From NCBI GenBank assembly GCA_028455995.1, contig JABELC010000009.1, forward strand, positions 806,001 through 870,000: DNA of 64,000 bases, read 5' to 3'. Within the stretch, counting starts at the first letter, position 1. The number at the start of each line of letters is the position of its first letter. Position numbers and translations under genes: made by a program. The notes under the pieces are model-generated. The model made no database searches and had not been told where the DNA came from. It saw only the letters and a program-made list of their open reading frames with translations. This DNA comes from Scleromitrula shiraiana. Taxonomy: Eukaryota > Ascomycota > Leotiomycetes > Helotiales > Sclerotiniaceae. Below are positions 23,664 to 36,794 of the stretch, in pieces.

Positions 23664-26525
23664 CGCAATCTGGAGACCAAGTAAGCAATGGTGACCAAGA
23701 ACTATATGTTAAAAATTTCTTACTTGGGACCCTGAATCTTCAACGTTCTTGCTTCGAAATCGTGTGAGCTTGCTTGCTTTCTCTAGTTTGATTGTGGAGG
23801 TGACTCCCGAAGAAAACAACGAATGCGTGGGTTTTATTGTTTAAGCAGCGAGCACTGAGCAGACAACTCTTATACTTCAAACTTCCTCAAGAAAGCGACG
23901 CAGATATATACCCTCGGAGATGAGCTTTTCAGGGGGCAATTTCCAAGTATATGATTTGAATATTCTTCAATGAAAGTGCCCTAAATATACACCACCATCG
24001 TCATCAATGAGCGTTCCTGAAGGCGAGAGGGAGCCCGTCGCCTTTTTGACGCCTTTCTAACGCCCCCGTGTCGATGAGCCATCTAGTGATGTTCATTTTG
24101 GGCAGAAATTGCCCACAAGCAAGTCCTATGAATGACCAGCTACAGCAAGTATCCATCCTCACGAGAGGTTCTCGGTTTTACAATGGCGCAGCTCTTCGAT
24201 GAAGTTGACCATGCCGTTTTGTTGTAATTGTGTCGTTAGCATGGCAAGCGTTCCCACTATCCTTGCTGATCCTGAAAGGGAGCTGTATCCAGGGATCCTT
24301 CGCTCTTGCTGGAATCCTGAAGAACCGATCGGTCAGAGAGCACTCTTCCTTACTAGCGGTACAGGATGCCGGAATGGGGTATAAGTTGACCTGGGAAATT
24401 TTTGACTGCGTAGAAGTCCGTCCATCGGCCAGTTCATCGGTGCTAAGTATTGGACATTTCATGATAAAAAACTTTGAATTGAGAAGCGCAAATATGTTTT
24501 GTAGGGCGTGTGAGATGTGGGTCGGAAGGATCTCTCGAAGAATTGATTGAAGCTTGCTCGCGGCGCTCGTCTAAGGTGGCTTGCCCCCTGCGGGCACGAC
24601 ATCCTGGTGGTTCTAAGCGCGCTTCATTTAGCGATCACAATACGAGCTTGATATGGATAGTATCCCAGCTTCACAGTAACGTTAATCACTATCATCAGCA
24701 GAGTGATCAATGAAGATGATTGCTTCTAAAAGTAGAGTTATCCGACGGATAGTGCAGGCTAAGAATATGGCCTTTATTTGGAATTTAGAATGGTCTCTCA
24801 CCATCTTGCATACGATATTGTGCTGGATTGACCACTACATCACTGCATCTATACCGGAGAAAAGGGTGAGGCTGATGCAGGGGCCAAACTGTGGAACCCT
24901 CAGTAATATGTCTTTTCATTATCTCCGAGACACAACAGTCGAGACTTTCATCAGAATCGTAATTATGTATTTCTTACTGTGATGACAAGGGCAGCAACTG
25001 TCGGAGAAGGATGAGGGCGGGAGAAAATCCAGAATAGCAAGTCATGTTGACAGCGAATTCCTTCAACCTCTGTGAAGACCAGGAAGATGCTCTTGACTGC
25101 GGATTCATATAACATACTTTACTAATATCAGCGCCCAAAACCAGAGCCTCATTAGACATACAGCATGCACGAAGCACTTAATCAACAGGGTAGCATGCGC
25201 CAGAATTAGTTTTTTTATCTGATAATCTGACTTGCCCCATATTAGAGTATCACAACGGTCCTACAGGATGACATACGATAACATAAATCCCTTAATCGCA
25301 CGGAAGTTGTCGTAGACGGCCCATAAGCACACGGCATCAGAAGTGATCTTGTGTTAAAACGATGTTTACTTCTTATCCAACATAAGCAGTATGTTCACAT
25401 AGATGGTATCCATTGTATTCACATTGAAGACAAAGACATATCGCCCCAGAATAATATATTGAGTAGAAAGCCAGGTGTGAAAAATGATATTTTAGTCTTT
25501 TTAGTCAGAGCCCTACATCACTTTCCATAATAAGTCACAATAGCTTTAGTTGTTTCTTACTAAAAGAACGAATAGGGCTCTAAACTATCTTATTTCACTT
25601 GAAAAAAATTCGTCCCATACCACCATTTCATCGCCAAAACTTCCAACAGAGCCGCATCTTTTCCCGGATGTGTCAGAAGATCCGTCAAACGACGGTCACT
25701 ATCCTAAAGCGTTCACCTGCAGTGACAAGACCGATTTTGTGGCCACTCAACAAGTTTCCATTAATTATCACCAATCACATATGCCAGGTAAATGCCAGTC
25801 ATCATACACAGTGTTGTATTCCCAAGATTAGACACATCTAGGTATTTTTCTTCTCATCCTTGGCTCTTTTCCCATAATATTGGTCCCTAGAGGTAAGGTC
25901 AACATTTGTAGTCCAGGGGAATAGATTACAATCGACCTAACATTTTGTTTCCATTTGGTTTTCCTTCCAATCTATCGAGCGCATCCTCAATAAGTCCAAT
26001 GTGTCCCCTCAATGTACCTTCCAATTCATCCTGCATTCTGAGTGTCAGCACTGATTTAATGATGGCGCGCTGTATATATCAAGAAAGGCAAACCAGACAA
26101 ATGCATGCATATAAGATTCCGGTAGTTCTATTTATTCAAAAGTAAATATACGATCGTACCATACTCCTGGAATATTCATTATATCCTAATTGGTGATTAT
26201 CATTGATAGTGACATCGCAACAAGAGTATGAACTGCAACGCTGGATAAAGATCAAATTTTGTCCAGGGGAGGGAAAAGGGGGGCGGGGGGGGGGGGGGGG
26301 GGGGAAGACTTGTACAAAATCCGCGAATAACATGTGAAGGATGTGAAGAGTTTTCATGCCAGGGAAGAGAAGCATGTCTGATCTATCCCAAAAGAAGATG
26401 GCTGTCAACTCATCCGCTACAGCTACGTTAAGTATTTTCTGATCTAGTTTTGCAAAATTGGAGAGAAATTAACGCGAAAAGATTACATCACAATGCAATT
26501 AACAATCAAAGAATCGAATAAAGAT
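23664..26525. other. Gene-poor tract with poly-G run
   Basis: About 2.9 kb with no supportable gene. Overlapping short frames on both strands at 24178-24550 lack domain features. A long G tract is listed separately. Confidence 0.4.
26278..26304 (+). repeat. Poly-G tract (G6-C-G20)
   Basis: Six G, one C and twenty G in a row, rare in this AT-leaning sequence. It could form G-quadruplex structures or be a sequencing length error. Confidence 0.8.
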
Positions 26526-26663
26526 TTAGTATACCATTCTTGCTTCATGATCCTCCGAAAGCTCAATCATGTGGGATCTGAGGTTGTAGGTACTTCCCAT
26601 GACGCCGACCAGAGCAGTGAGGTTGAGAGCAAATAGAATTGCAGGGTTTCGTAAAAACGACAT
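26526..26663 (-). CDS. Possible 45-residue single-pass membrane protein
   Basis: An ATG at 26663 opens a 45-residue frame: a short basic start (MSFLRNP), one hydrophobic segment (about residues 8-25), then a polar helix-like tail ending EDHEARMVY. The shape resembles small mitochondrial inner-membrane proteins, but I do not recognise a family. It lies divergent from the polymerase eta gene, about 500 bp away. It could be spurious or one exon of a longer gene. Confidence 0.35.
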   Translation of the reverse strand: MSFLRNPAILFALNLTALVGVMGSTYNLRSHMIELSEDHEARMVY

Positions 26664-27159
26664 CTTGCCCAAACAAATAATAAGAGTATGATTGAAGAAA
26701 ACAATGAATAGATACTGTGGTAAAGGGTTAGATACCCGAAGAATATTATATATATGAATTAATGTAAAGTAAGTGAATTGTGATGTATCAATCATTCTGT
26801 ATATATTTGGCCCCCAATCAATGCACTGGCACTGCGGGGACAAACACCAGAAATTGGATGAATGACATCAGCATCGGTATCGGCATCGCGACTCACGACT
26901 TTCAACGCGTCTAACTTTTCAAATTGAAAGCTCATTTTGCTTCTTGTGCTTTTATTTACTTACTTTACTTAGCACCCATGTTCGTTTTAGAAAGATCTAG
27001 GGTTGCTACAGTAATTCCATTTCTCTTTTTTTTGGTTTGTAATCTTGGAGTCAAAGAAGGGAGTTTCATTTCAACTCTTCAGATCGATACACTTTAACCA
27101 TGAAATAAATTCCACACTGTCAAAACCCCCGCTTCCAAGAGCAGAAGATACTCGCAAGC
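26664..27159. promoter_or_regulatory. Shared upstream region of POLH and the small ORF
   Basis: About 500 bp expected to carry the polymerase eta promoter. No specific element was identified with confidence. Confidence 0.3.
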
Positions 27160-29220
27160 ATGTCCTCTTCGCAACCATTTCAATCTTCTCCGCTCCCCAC
27201 TACACCATCACGTAGGAAGAAGAGTAGATTCACATATAGGCAGCTTGCGCAGCTAGCTACCTCTACTACAGCATGTCCGCTGAGAGTGATCGCACATGTG
27301 GATTTGGATGCCTTTTACTCACAAGTAGAAATGGTACGATTGGGGATTGATGAGGACAAACCTTTAGCTGTGCAACAATGGTATCTATCATTTCCAACCG
27401 ATTACTTCACATCTACTTGGGAACACGCGAAAGCTAATACGTGGATAAATTATAGGCAAGGTCTCATAGCAATCAACTATCCCGCTAGAGCATTTGGTCT
27501 CAATCGTCATGTAACCATCACCGAAGCCAAGAAACTCTGTCCGGACCTGATATGTCAACATGTTGCGACCTGGCGCGAGGGTGACGAAAAATGGGCGTAT
27601 CACGATGATGCATTTAAGAACATTGCTACACATAAGGTCTCATTAGATCCGTATAGACTTGAGTCTAGACGAATATTGGCCTGTATAAAAGAGTGCTTGC
27701 CAAAGGACTTGCAGAAGGTGGAGAAAGCTAGTGTCGACGAAGTTTTCATGGACTTATCAGCCCAAGTACATTCAATTCTACTGCAGAATTATCCGGAGCT
27801 GAGGGGCCCCGCACCATATGATGATATCACGGAGCATCTTCCTTTACCACCTACGACTGTTCTTGACTGGAAAGCAGATGCTTTGGTGGATCTAGATACT
27901 GGCGAAACAGAGGATGATGACCCTGATTGGGACGACATAGCAATGTTAATTGGGTCTGAGATTGTACGCACAATTCGGGCCGCAATACGTGAGAAGCTCA
28001 AATATACATGCTCCGCTGGGGTTGCCCAAAATAAGATGCTTGCCAAACTTGGTTCTGCGCATAAGAAACCAAATCAGCAGACAGTTATCCGGAATCGAGC
28101 CGTGCAGCAATTTCTTTCAGGCTTCAAGTTTACTAAAATTAGAAATTTGGGGGGCAAGACAGGCGAGGAGGTGGTGAAGACTTTCAATACGGATATGGTC
28201 AAGGATCTTTTGCTTATCTCTATGGAGCAATTAAAACATAAATTGGGAGAAGAAACAGGAGTATGGGTCTATAACGTTATTCGTGGCAATGATAACAGTG
28301 AGGTCAATTCACGAACCCAGATAAAGTCTATGTTATCTGCAAAATCATTTCGACCTAGCATAAATACCCCCGAGCAGGCCAATAGATGGCTCCGCATATT
28401 TGCTGCGGATATATATTCCAGATTAGTCGAGGAAGGGGTTCTCGAGAACAAAAGAAGACCCAAAACAATTAACCTGCATCACAGACATGGTGGCCAGACA
28501 AAGTCTCGACAGGCACCTATTCCGGGAGGGAGGAAAATAGATGAGGTGGTACTTTTTGAGCTTGCTAAACACCTTCTGAATCAGATCATAATCGAGGGGC
28601 GAGTATGGCCATGTGACAACCTGAGTCTAAGTGTTGGGGGGTTTGAAGATGGGGTGTCTGGTAATATGGGGATTGGGGCCTTTTTGGTTAAGGGCGAGGA
28701 AGCCAGGGCTTTGAACAACACAAGTTCTCGAGACCCAAGTCTGGCCACATTGGAAGACAGATCCGAGAAGAGACGTCGTGTGGGTGATAGTGGCATTCAG
28801 AAGTTTTTTGTCAAGACAGACGGCATTGAAGAGCATGATGATGACTTTGGCGGTGAGGAAACTTTACCTGGGGCTATAGATGCGGAAGAACTAGGTTCTA
28901 AGGACTCTGAAATAGGGTCAGATTTGCCGTATGAAGATGAGGCAAGCGAACGCCAAAAGTTATCGACTGGTGCTCCGGCCTTGCAGCAAGTACAGATTAC
29001 AGAGTTTCTGTGCACTCGTTGCAATCAGTCATTACCCTCAGCTGAAGCTTTGCAGAGTCACCAAGACTGGCACTTCGCTAAAGACCTCCAAGATGAGGAC
29101 CGTCCGAAGCGTGCATCTCCCGCCCCTTCTGTTTCATCCAAAAGGGGTTCCGCAAAGAAGAGAGGTAATGGTCGGGGTGGACGACCGGAGAAAGGACAAA
29201 GCAAGTTGACATTTGGATGA
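27160..29220 (+). CDS. RAD30: DNA polymerase eta (Y-family translesion polymerase)
   Basis: Exons 27160-27380 and 27456-29220 give 661 residues. Pol eta copies past UV dimers in the nucleus and is recruited by PCNA. Motif I DLDAFYSQVE supplies metal-binding Asp48, and SVDEVFMDLS (about 166-175) supplies the other acidic pair. The 75-bp intron (branch AGCTAATAC, acceptor TATAG) is stop-free and a multiple of three; removing it joins VQQW to QGLIAINYPARAFGL, as in yeast Rad30. The C-terminus has a C2H2 ubiquitin-binding zinc finger (CTRC...HQDWH) and a terminal PCNA-box-like QSKLTFG. Two more PIP-like stretches (GIQKFF, QVQITEFL) precede it. Length and domain order fit the family. Confidence 0.92.
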   Translation: MSSSQPFQSSPLPTTPSRRKKSRFTYRQLAQLATSTTACPLRVIAHVDLDAFYSQVEMVRLGIDEDKPLAVQQWYLSFPTDYFTSTWEHAKANTWINYRQGLIAINYPARAFGLNRHVTITEAKKLCPDLICQHVATWREGDEKWAYHDDAFKNIATHKVSLDPYRLESRRILACIKECLPKDLQKVEKASVDEVFMDLSAQVHSILLQNYPELRGPAPYDDITEHLPLPPTTVLDWKADALVDLDTGETEDDDPDWDDIAMLIGSEIVRTIRAAIREKLKYTCSAGVAQNKMLAKLGSAHKKPNQQTVIRNRAVQQFLSGFKFTKIRNLGGKTGEEVVKTFNTDMVKDLLLISMEQLKHKLGEETGVWVYNVIRGNDNSEVNSRTQIKSMLSAKSFRPSINTPEQANRWLRIFAADIYSRLVEEGVLENKRRPKTINLHHRHGGQTKSRQAPIPGGRKIDEVVLFELAKHLLNQIIIEGRVWPCDNLSLSVGGFEDGVSGNMGIGAFLVKGEEARALNNTSSRDPSLATLEDRSEKRRRVGDSGIQKFFVKTDGIEEHDDDFGGEETLPGAIDAEELGSKDSEIGSDLPYEDEASERQKLSTGAPALQQVQITEFLCTRCNQSLPSAEALQSHQDWHFAKDLQDEDRPKRASPAPSVSSKRGSAKKRGNGRGGRPEKGQSKLTFG

Positions 29221-30919
29221 AATAAGCATATGAAATATACTACACCGACGGCAGTTTCACCCTATCTGAATTCTTCTTGCAGATACATTTCACCGAGTTT
29301 GACAGACTCTTTACTGACAAGCCGAGCCTTGTGGTCCCGAAAGACGGCCGGTCATGCGTAAATCATGCTCTCCGAGATACAGTACTACTGGAAAAAGATA
29401 GTCGCTGAGATTGTGCATTCTTGGATGCAACATGATGTTCTAGAAACGCAAATGTGATCTCTTCTCTATGAGTAATTTGTTTATGAATTCTGCAGTTTCA
29501 TCGTTTTGGTACATCCAGAGGTACGAAAAATGCAATGTAGCCATTTCTGCAATGCTGCTCATTCAAAGTCCAGCTGAAGCCGGCCATCCGGTCATCACAG
29601 TGGTCTCTGGTCTCTGATTTTTGTCCGATTCTTCAACTGATAAGCAGATTTGTCATCGATTCAGATTTGCAACTCATTCCTGGATCTTCAGGAGGTCATG
29701 CGAGGCATCGAAAGCTTTGGAGAAAAGAGTCATTGTGTTTACGCTACCTATTCATGACGATTAATTGGGAGAGAATGGAGATATCCCATTGCCTTATGAG
29801 ACTTTCTAAAAGTCTAAAAGTCGACGATCGGCAAAGTGCAGTAGCTAAGGTTGTGTGAACAGTAAGAAGAAGTTTACCTCCTGGGCGTTCAGAAGAAGAA
29901 GAACTCGGAACTACCTTGGAAGAACAAAAAGGAAGAAATTTGTAGGTCGACGAAGGGTTTCCAGCCGCATGAATTCGTTGTCAAATTGTGCCTTAGAGAG
30001 ATTATTCCCTGTCAATCAAACCTAATCCATGAAGATCTCTTACTGGGTCAAAATAAAAAAGAGGATGTGCACCTAATGGGGGTTTAGATGGTTTAGGCAT
30101 CATTTTTGGGGGGATATTTGACTGGTTGGGCCGGTATGCATCACAACCCAACCCGATTTCGCGCCACAAAATTATTAACCTTGACAACAAATGGTATCAA
30201 TTAATCAATACAGTTCAATCACTGGTGAGAATTAATTGAATGAATCAATCGAAACTTAGGCCTTCACAGTTGGCATACTATCTCAACGTCTACTCTTTTT
30301 GGACCCTTCTTGATAGATTGCGAGATTCTTTTTTCATTACTCTGTCGTGAAATTTGAGACTCGGAATTGTGTAAGACAATAAAAATATTTGCATTATTGG
30401 CCTTCAGTATCTCATATCATATTGAGGTGACATTTACAGACAAACAAACAGCATACGGCAAAGATGTCATATTAATTAATGGAGGCTGGCAAGTTATTCA
30501 TTCATACGTACGTCTTCGAAAATTGACAGTATTTTCCTCTCAAGCCAATACAACAACTGAAAATCATTCTATTTTGAAATGGCGTGAAAGGAAACCTCGG
30601 CGTTGACTGTATAGGATGGATATTTTCCCTTATGTACTCACGCGTCATCTTCGATCACCTCACACAGAAATTCATGATTCGATATCCTGTTATTCTTATT
30701 ATTTTATACCGCAGAAGTGGCAAGTTGCAAGGTAGGAGGAACGAGGTCCCACTTCTCTTCTTCTTCAATCAAAGTGTCTCCTGTTTATCAAAGTGTCTCC
30801 TGTTTACAAGTCGGCGAGTCATCATCCTGTTTTGATTGTTCTTGATTCCCCAGAAAATACTTCGTACGTTGGGTTGTATCGTAGGACCGATTGAATGGTC
30901 TGTGTGAACAATGTGAACT

Positions 30920-30969
30920 ATGTATGTATGTATGTATGTATGTATGTATGTATGTATGTATGTATGTAT
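30920..30969 (+). repeat. (TGTA)n microsatellite
   Basis: About twelve perfect TATG tetramers. Confidence 0.9.
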
Positions 30970-31283
30970 GGGCTGTGATAGTCTAACTATTGAAGAGAAC
31001 CTGGATTGACACAGGTCAACTTTAGGTTTAGACTTTTGAAAGCTTGAATGAATGGGGTAAGATATCAGATTAGATAAAAATATAAATCTCAAATAAAGTA
31101 TACCCAAACGGTCCCATTGTCGTAAAAAGAACTTTTTGATACCGAAATTTTCTATACCTTTTGTTTTCCTTGTTCGCTTTCTATACATAAAGATACTCCC
31201 TTCGTACATCACACTTACACATAGACGGCATAACCCATCCCCATTTCCATACCAACAACCTAATTGTTCGATCAAAACTTGCT

Positions 31284-31345
31284 GCTACTGCTGCCCTTAC
31301 CTGCCCTTACCTGCCCTTACCTACCTGCCCTTGCCTGCCCCTCTT
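31284..31345 (+). repeat. 10-bp tandem repeat TGCCCTTACC
   Basis: Three perfect and two variant copies in a row, upstream of the RfeG-type gene. Confidence 0.75.
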
Positions 31346-32606
31346 TGATTATCGATATCGTACCTTATCGAAATCCTTACGCCACATCCATCAAATCCCC
31401 CCCATCTTATTGCAAATCCCGGCCTTGATTCAGGATTTCAAGCAAACTAGCACCTAGAAGAAAAGTGATCATTGAGAGGCCAAGCCAAGCTCGTCGGCCC
31501 CCAAATCAAATAAGCATAACCTTACAGCGGTTATTGCACAATTTATTTTATCTTTTTGTGCATTTTTTATTTTTTTATGCTTGTTGGGTGTCATTATTCA
31601 CACAAATACACAAACACATATACACACACATACACATATCAAATCAAATCACACACCCAAAAGTACAAATTTTTATTAAAAAATAAGTGGAGACTTTTAC
31701 CTAACCTTTTATTCAATTGGAAGAAAATTATACCAGACCTTTTTAAGACTCTCATACAGGCTACGCAGGGCTCTAATCAACAGTCAACTCTGCCCTCTCC
31801 CTCTCCCCCCCCCCAGCCTTTTCGCTTTATTTTGCCACTTCTTATTACTTCCCCCACTTCTTACCATCTGCAACTTCACCGTCTTCTACTACCTTCCCCC
31901 TCCTCCCTTCCTCCCTTCCCTCCCTTCCTTCCCCCCCCATTACAACCTTGGGATATATCTCATTCAACTCAGATTTTAGCTCATCGACAACCACAAAACA
32001 AATCTATCATCTCTTATCATCACAAGGGAAAATAATAATACATCAAATACATCAAATACATCAAAAGAGGCCACCTCAGAGAATTTTATCCCGGGTCCTT
32101 ACCTTACCTTACCTTACCTTACCTTACTCTTCTTCCTTCTTCAGCTAATAACATAAAGAGATATTTGGTTATATCTTCATATTACACGACATAAGCATCT
32201 TTCCCAGCGAAGCAGTACTACCATACTGTACCACATTATTGGATTGGTTAGGACCATACTATACCCTCCCACACCATCTTCCATAAGCATAAACTTCTCC
32301 CTAGAGTTGTTCAGGGCCAACCAAATTTTAATTTACCACCATAAGGACTTATTTCATCTCGAGGCTCCCATTTAATCCCGGACAATTGAAAGAGAGAAAG
32401 TTTCCCACTTCTCACTACATACAGGATTTCCTTCTAGGCTCTTTTTCCCTTAATTGCCAATTTGTCACCGGTTAATTTTGTGTATCACCAAATCTATTCC
32501 ATAGGCTGACGTGGTGTGTGTGACTTTGTCTCCATCAGTCCTCCTTTTTTTTTGGACTTTTTTTTTCTCTTTCTCTTCTCATCAACTTTCTACCGGATTT
32601 TACATC

Positions 32607-33894
32607 ATGTCGCGACGTGATGATAGAGATAGAGCTCCACGCTCACAACCACAACCCTTACGAACAGGTCAATTCATTATTGATGCTGAAGGTATTGACA
32701 GAGAAGTCATTACCGCCGATATTTGCCGATATCTTGGAAATGATGCTCTCGTCAAACCTGGTGATGCGAAAGTAAGTTATCGCATAATTTTGCAGATGTC
32801 CATACCCAACGAACAAAAACTAACCACTTAATTCTATAGGACCCAGAAACGGGACGACTAACGCAAGTCTATGTGATAACGGCATATCGGAATTTGACAA
32901 ATGTAATATCGTTTACCCATGGATCGAGCAACAATGCTGATGAATTTTTGGGATAGGCAATGATACATGATTTGAAGCAGGCATCTGCAGATTGGCAAGC
33001 AGAACGACTTGCTAGATCTTCTTCTGCTGCATACCCTACAAATGGTATCTCTTTGAGGGATTCGAACGATATGGTTCGAAAATCTAACACCCCTATAGTA
33101 GTGGACTACAGAAGTTCAAATGCACTCGATCAATCCATTGCCCGGATGGATGCGACACAACCTCGACCTCCTGCACCACAGGTGATATACACATCATCGC
33201 CATCTGCTGTGCCCAGTTCACAGTCTCAATCTTATCCAAGTGGCCAGAATTATCCACAGGGCTACAGTCAGTCCTCAAGTTATAATCAAAATCCTCAAGG
33301 CTATTCCCAGCCACCACCACAACAGTATAACTCTCCCCAGACTTATCCTCCGGATAACAGGACTTATATCCATGGAGCCAATTATTCTGTTGATTCTTCC
33401 GCTGGCCGTGGAGGATCTGTCCCTCAGTCCGTTCCAAGGAGTCAAGCAGGTTCTTACCCATCTAGTACAACGTATCAAGCACCTGCGCCGCAATACTACT
33501 CACAGTCATCAGCACCCCCCACTACATCCGCGTATGCTCCACATACTGCAACAGACCCATACTATAGTCGTGGTGCGTAACGCCAAGTGCATCCATTTTC
33601 TTTTCATACCTTTGTTCTCGAAAACGAATCTCGTCTAACAATCTAGCTGCTCCCTCAGGCAATTATGAAACCACCCCGGAGGTATACGATTCCAGATCGT
33701 ACCAGGAAACTCCGGATTATCAAATGCAAGATGCCACTTATACTGAATCAAGCCCATACCAGGAATCAGGATCATATTCATCACAGCCCATGGCATCTGG
33801 ACGAAGTGCAACCGTCACTTCTTCGTCACAATCAAGACCACAACGTGACCGGGACAGTAGGGATGACCGTGACAGACATCATCGACGTCGATGA
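32607..33894 (+). CDS. rfeG: RfeG-type putative transcription regulator (four exons)
   Basis: Exons 32607-32771, 32840-32902, 32957-33572 and 33647-33894 encode 363 residues. The N-terminus has the conserved block GQFIIDAEGIDREVI, then CRYLGNDALV and VITAYRNLTNAMIHDLK, which I recognise from Aspergillus RfeG-type proteins. The remainder is a long Gln/Ser/Tyr/Pro-rich low-complexity region, with an Arg/Asp/His tail ending DRHHRRR. Such tails are common in RNA- or chromatin-associated and prion-like proteins. Introns have GTAAGT, GTAATA and GTGCGT donors and TAG acceptors, and frames join cleanly. Biochemical role is poorly known; 'transcription factor' is the family label, not visible in the sequence. 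Confidence 0.82.
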
Positions 33895-36700
33895 TTCCAT
33901 TGGAACGTAGCTTCTTTTGTGCGATCTGTATCCACTGCGGACTTTTCTACTGTTCTGGCGTTTTTTCATTGCTTTATCTTTCCCTGGATTTACTGGCACA
34001 CTGGATCAAAATTGCTTTGGAGCCCTGCCCAATCATGGAATCAGACCAGATGGAGGGGCACTTTACAACCTCTCGGATTACTTTAATGAATTGCCAAGAT
34101 TGCAATGGACCGCAACTTGGAGACCGAGGTTTGATCTTAAAATCACCGGCTTTTCTATTATACCCTACGATAGATCACTACAAACTGGACCGAGACGGAT
34201 TGTATTATCGAAAAAAAAAATTACCGCGGATGTTAGTCATGGCCAATGCATGTGCAGAGTATCTGTTACATGCTTGTATGAGCCGGACCACATGAGGATA
34301 ATGGATGTGTTTTTTGCTTTTCCTTTCTGCAATGTTATTATTCTGTCGATTGCATCAGTTTTGCATACGTACAGGCCGTTGGGGCGTACCATGAGTTTCT
34401 GTTTTCTTCAAAGTTCCTGGATTGTTCTAGGACACCCTCAATACTTGCTGCCTGGACTTCGTTTTCCGGGAGCTCCACCAATTGTTTCTTCATCGCCTAC
34501 CACTTTTTTGTGACTTGGTTAGTATCTTGAGATCCTTTAGAGCATTCAGATTTGAGGCCAGGCAGCATGGTAGAGGAGATTGTATATACACCGACAGCCA
34601 TTTAAAGGATAATTTTCACCCTTCACACGTTGCCACCCACTTCACTTTTATGGATATCTCCTGGTCAAACCCGACCATGGAATTTGAAATACACTGACTT
34701 TCAGGCATGTCCTCACAGCACAGGTACAGTCAAACCACCCGGTTATGGATTTCTTTCTGGATATGGCCTTCCTTGGATTTGGACCTAGATTTTTACCTTT
34801 GGGATACTTTACCTTGGCTACTTAAATATTTCCTGGATGCCATCTCTTTCAAATGACCAACTCACTCTGGAATGAATGCTTTGACTTTGTTTAGGTGTGT
34901 ATCATGCTCTACTTGGTCTCAGCCGGTCTTTATCAAACTTAATCCAACAACTTGTCTACCTCATCCAGCATTAGGGATTTACTATTTTTGCCAAGGATCC
35001 TCATCTGCTTCTCTCGTTCTTGTCGCAGTTTATCCAAACAACATAAAAGGTACTTTGAAATGTTCTTGCCGCAAACGCCAATCAACAATCTAGATTACTC
35101 GTTTTATCTGCTTATACAGTAGGGCCTGTCGCTTGGAATCAACTCAAATCTACACTTTTCAAACTACTTCCTTGAATTCTGAATGGGGCTCCAACTTCGG
35201 CTTCCCGATTCTCCAGGCTGGTTCTTACGCATTACTAGTTACCGCAGTCATCATCAATACCGTATACCGTTGAGGCTGCCATAGATATCATGGTATTTTG
35301 TTCACCTTCGTAATTTGAACCATGGGACCTATTCGAGTACTGCTTATCAGCAATGGAAGAAGAGATCATGCATTGCCCTTGAAGCTCGTCTAATTTCCTT
35401 CTACTATGGAATCCATACCCATCTCTCAGGATAATTAATGATGTCTCCAATCTTGCCGATGGGAGTGGTGCGGAGGCAGATCATAATCCGGGACTTATTG
35501 GCCATTACAACTTAGGATCACCATCTCTTTTCTGGACAATCCCAATTCACCATACGTAATTTGGCCAGCTTTGGCCTCGAGATTGAATATCTGTCTTTCT
35601 GCATACTGGATCACTCAACACAAGGAGGTTGCAAGCCATATGTTCCCATGAAGATGATTAATAGGATAGCTGGTTTTTTGTTCTTTTCTCGTGCTGGTCT
35701 TGCAGGAACATTTTGGAATTCGTTGGAGATAGTGCTCGATGATAGGGATGGATGGATGAAATGGGATGGTTTTTGTCATTATTTCCGTACTCTTGGTCGA
35801 TATGTGGAGGGCTTTCTGATTTTTAATGATGTCTTTCATGTGCCGTATGTGGAATGAATGATCGATCAATCATTAGCAATCATGGGATGGAGATGAGATG
35901 GGTTGTACGATTAGTTATTTATTTTATGACAATATGGGAGATGGGGTGGTTATAGTCTTTTTGCTTTGCATTACTCCGATAAACCACGCGTGCTGGCGGT
36001 CGATCGGTGGTGGTGGGTTGGTTGGTTGGTTGATGGGTGGGTGGGGATAGTATTCATGGTCCCTTCATAGTATGGTGTTTTTAATGCTGCATTTTGATCT
36101 CAATTCTCAATTCCAATTCCAATTTCAATTCCTACCTCAACTCCAATCCTGATATCCTTCTGCATTCATATCTTTTACTCCTATCTTGGAATCTTTAATT
36201 TAAGTCTTTTTCGTGCATGGCATTGCCTGCTATTGTATATCATATGTCCTTGTTAATTTTGCTCTCTTCAATCAGTAAATGTTGGTGTCGTTCATCACAT
36301 CCATCATATCATCATCACATTAATGTTTTCCAAATCGAAAGGAAGAATAATCTCATTTCCAATTCTTAAAATGTCAACTAACTAATTCATTCACAAACGA
36401 GACAAGGTTGGGAACTTTTTTTTTCTAAAAAAAAAAGAAAAACTATATACTGATCGCTGTTGATCGATCCTATTGATCAAGTTTTGGGGATAAAAAGATT
36501 AAACATTTGCATGCTGGTCGAGGGAGGGTATGGTATGTATTCTAATAACGTAACATTTGAGGTTCGTACTGCAACTCTCAACAAGGTGACCAACCAATCG
36601 ATAATGTTCCGGAAGCCATCGATATCTTGCTTATTGTGCCAAAAGAAAATCCAGAAAAATCAGAAATCGTCATGAAGTCATACAATACAGTTTTAGTTAG
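33895..36700. other. Long non-coding stretch downstream of the RfeG-type gene
   Basis: About 2.8 kb of normal-GC, pyrimidine-rich DNA. It has frames up to 198 codons (33917-34513) but no domain, splice pattern or good start. Phrases such as TTCCTGGAT and CCTTGGATTT recur. It could be a long 3' UTR or a non-coding RNA. A GGTT-rich simple repeat lies at 36010-36046. Confidence 0.4.
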
Positions 36701-36794
36701 CGAGCGCTTCGGATTGTGATGCTTGTTGAAATTGTCGGCAGATCTCTGCGACTCCTGAATGTAGATGATTGGCTCATCTCCTTTTCATCTAAAG

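Larger units (their letters stand above)
29221..32606. other. Long intergenic region and leader of the RfeG-type gene
   Basis: About 3.4 kb without a supportable gene. It holds a (TGTA)n run (30920-30969), a 10-bp TGCCCTTACC array (about 31288-31340), a CT-rich tract (31790-31940) and a (CCTTA)n run (32098-32137). The pyrimidine-rich last kilobase is typical of a long leader of a highly regulated fungal gene; 5'-UTR introns are possible but not assigned. Confidence 0.45.

Noticed and set aside
24178..24550. Overlapping frames on both strands
   Set aside because: Neither strand shows a recognisable motif or splice context, so no gene is claimed.
33917..34513. 198-codon plus frame after the RfeG-type gene
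   Set aside because: No proper ATG at its start, no domain, no splice structure; treated as non-coding.
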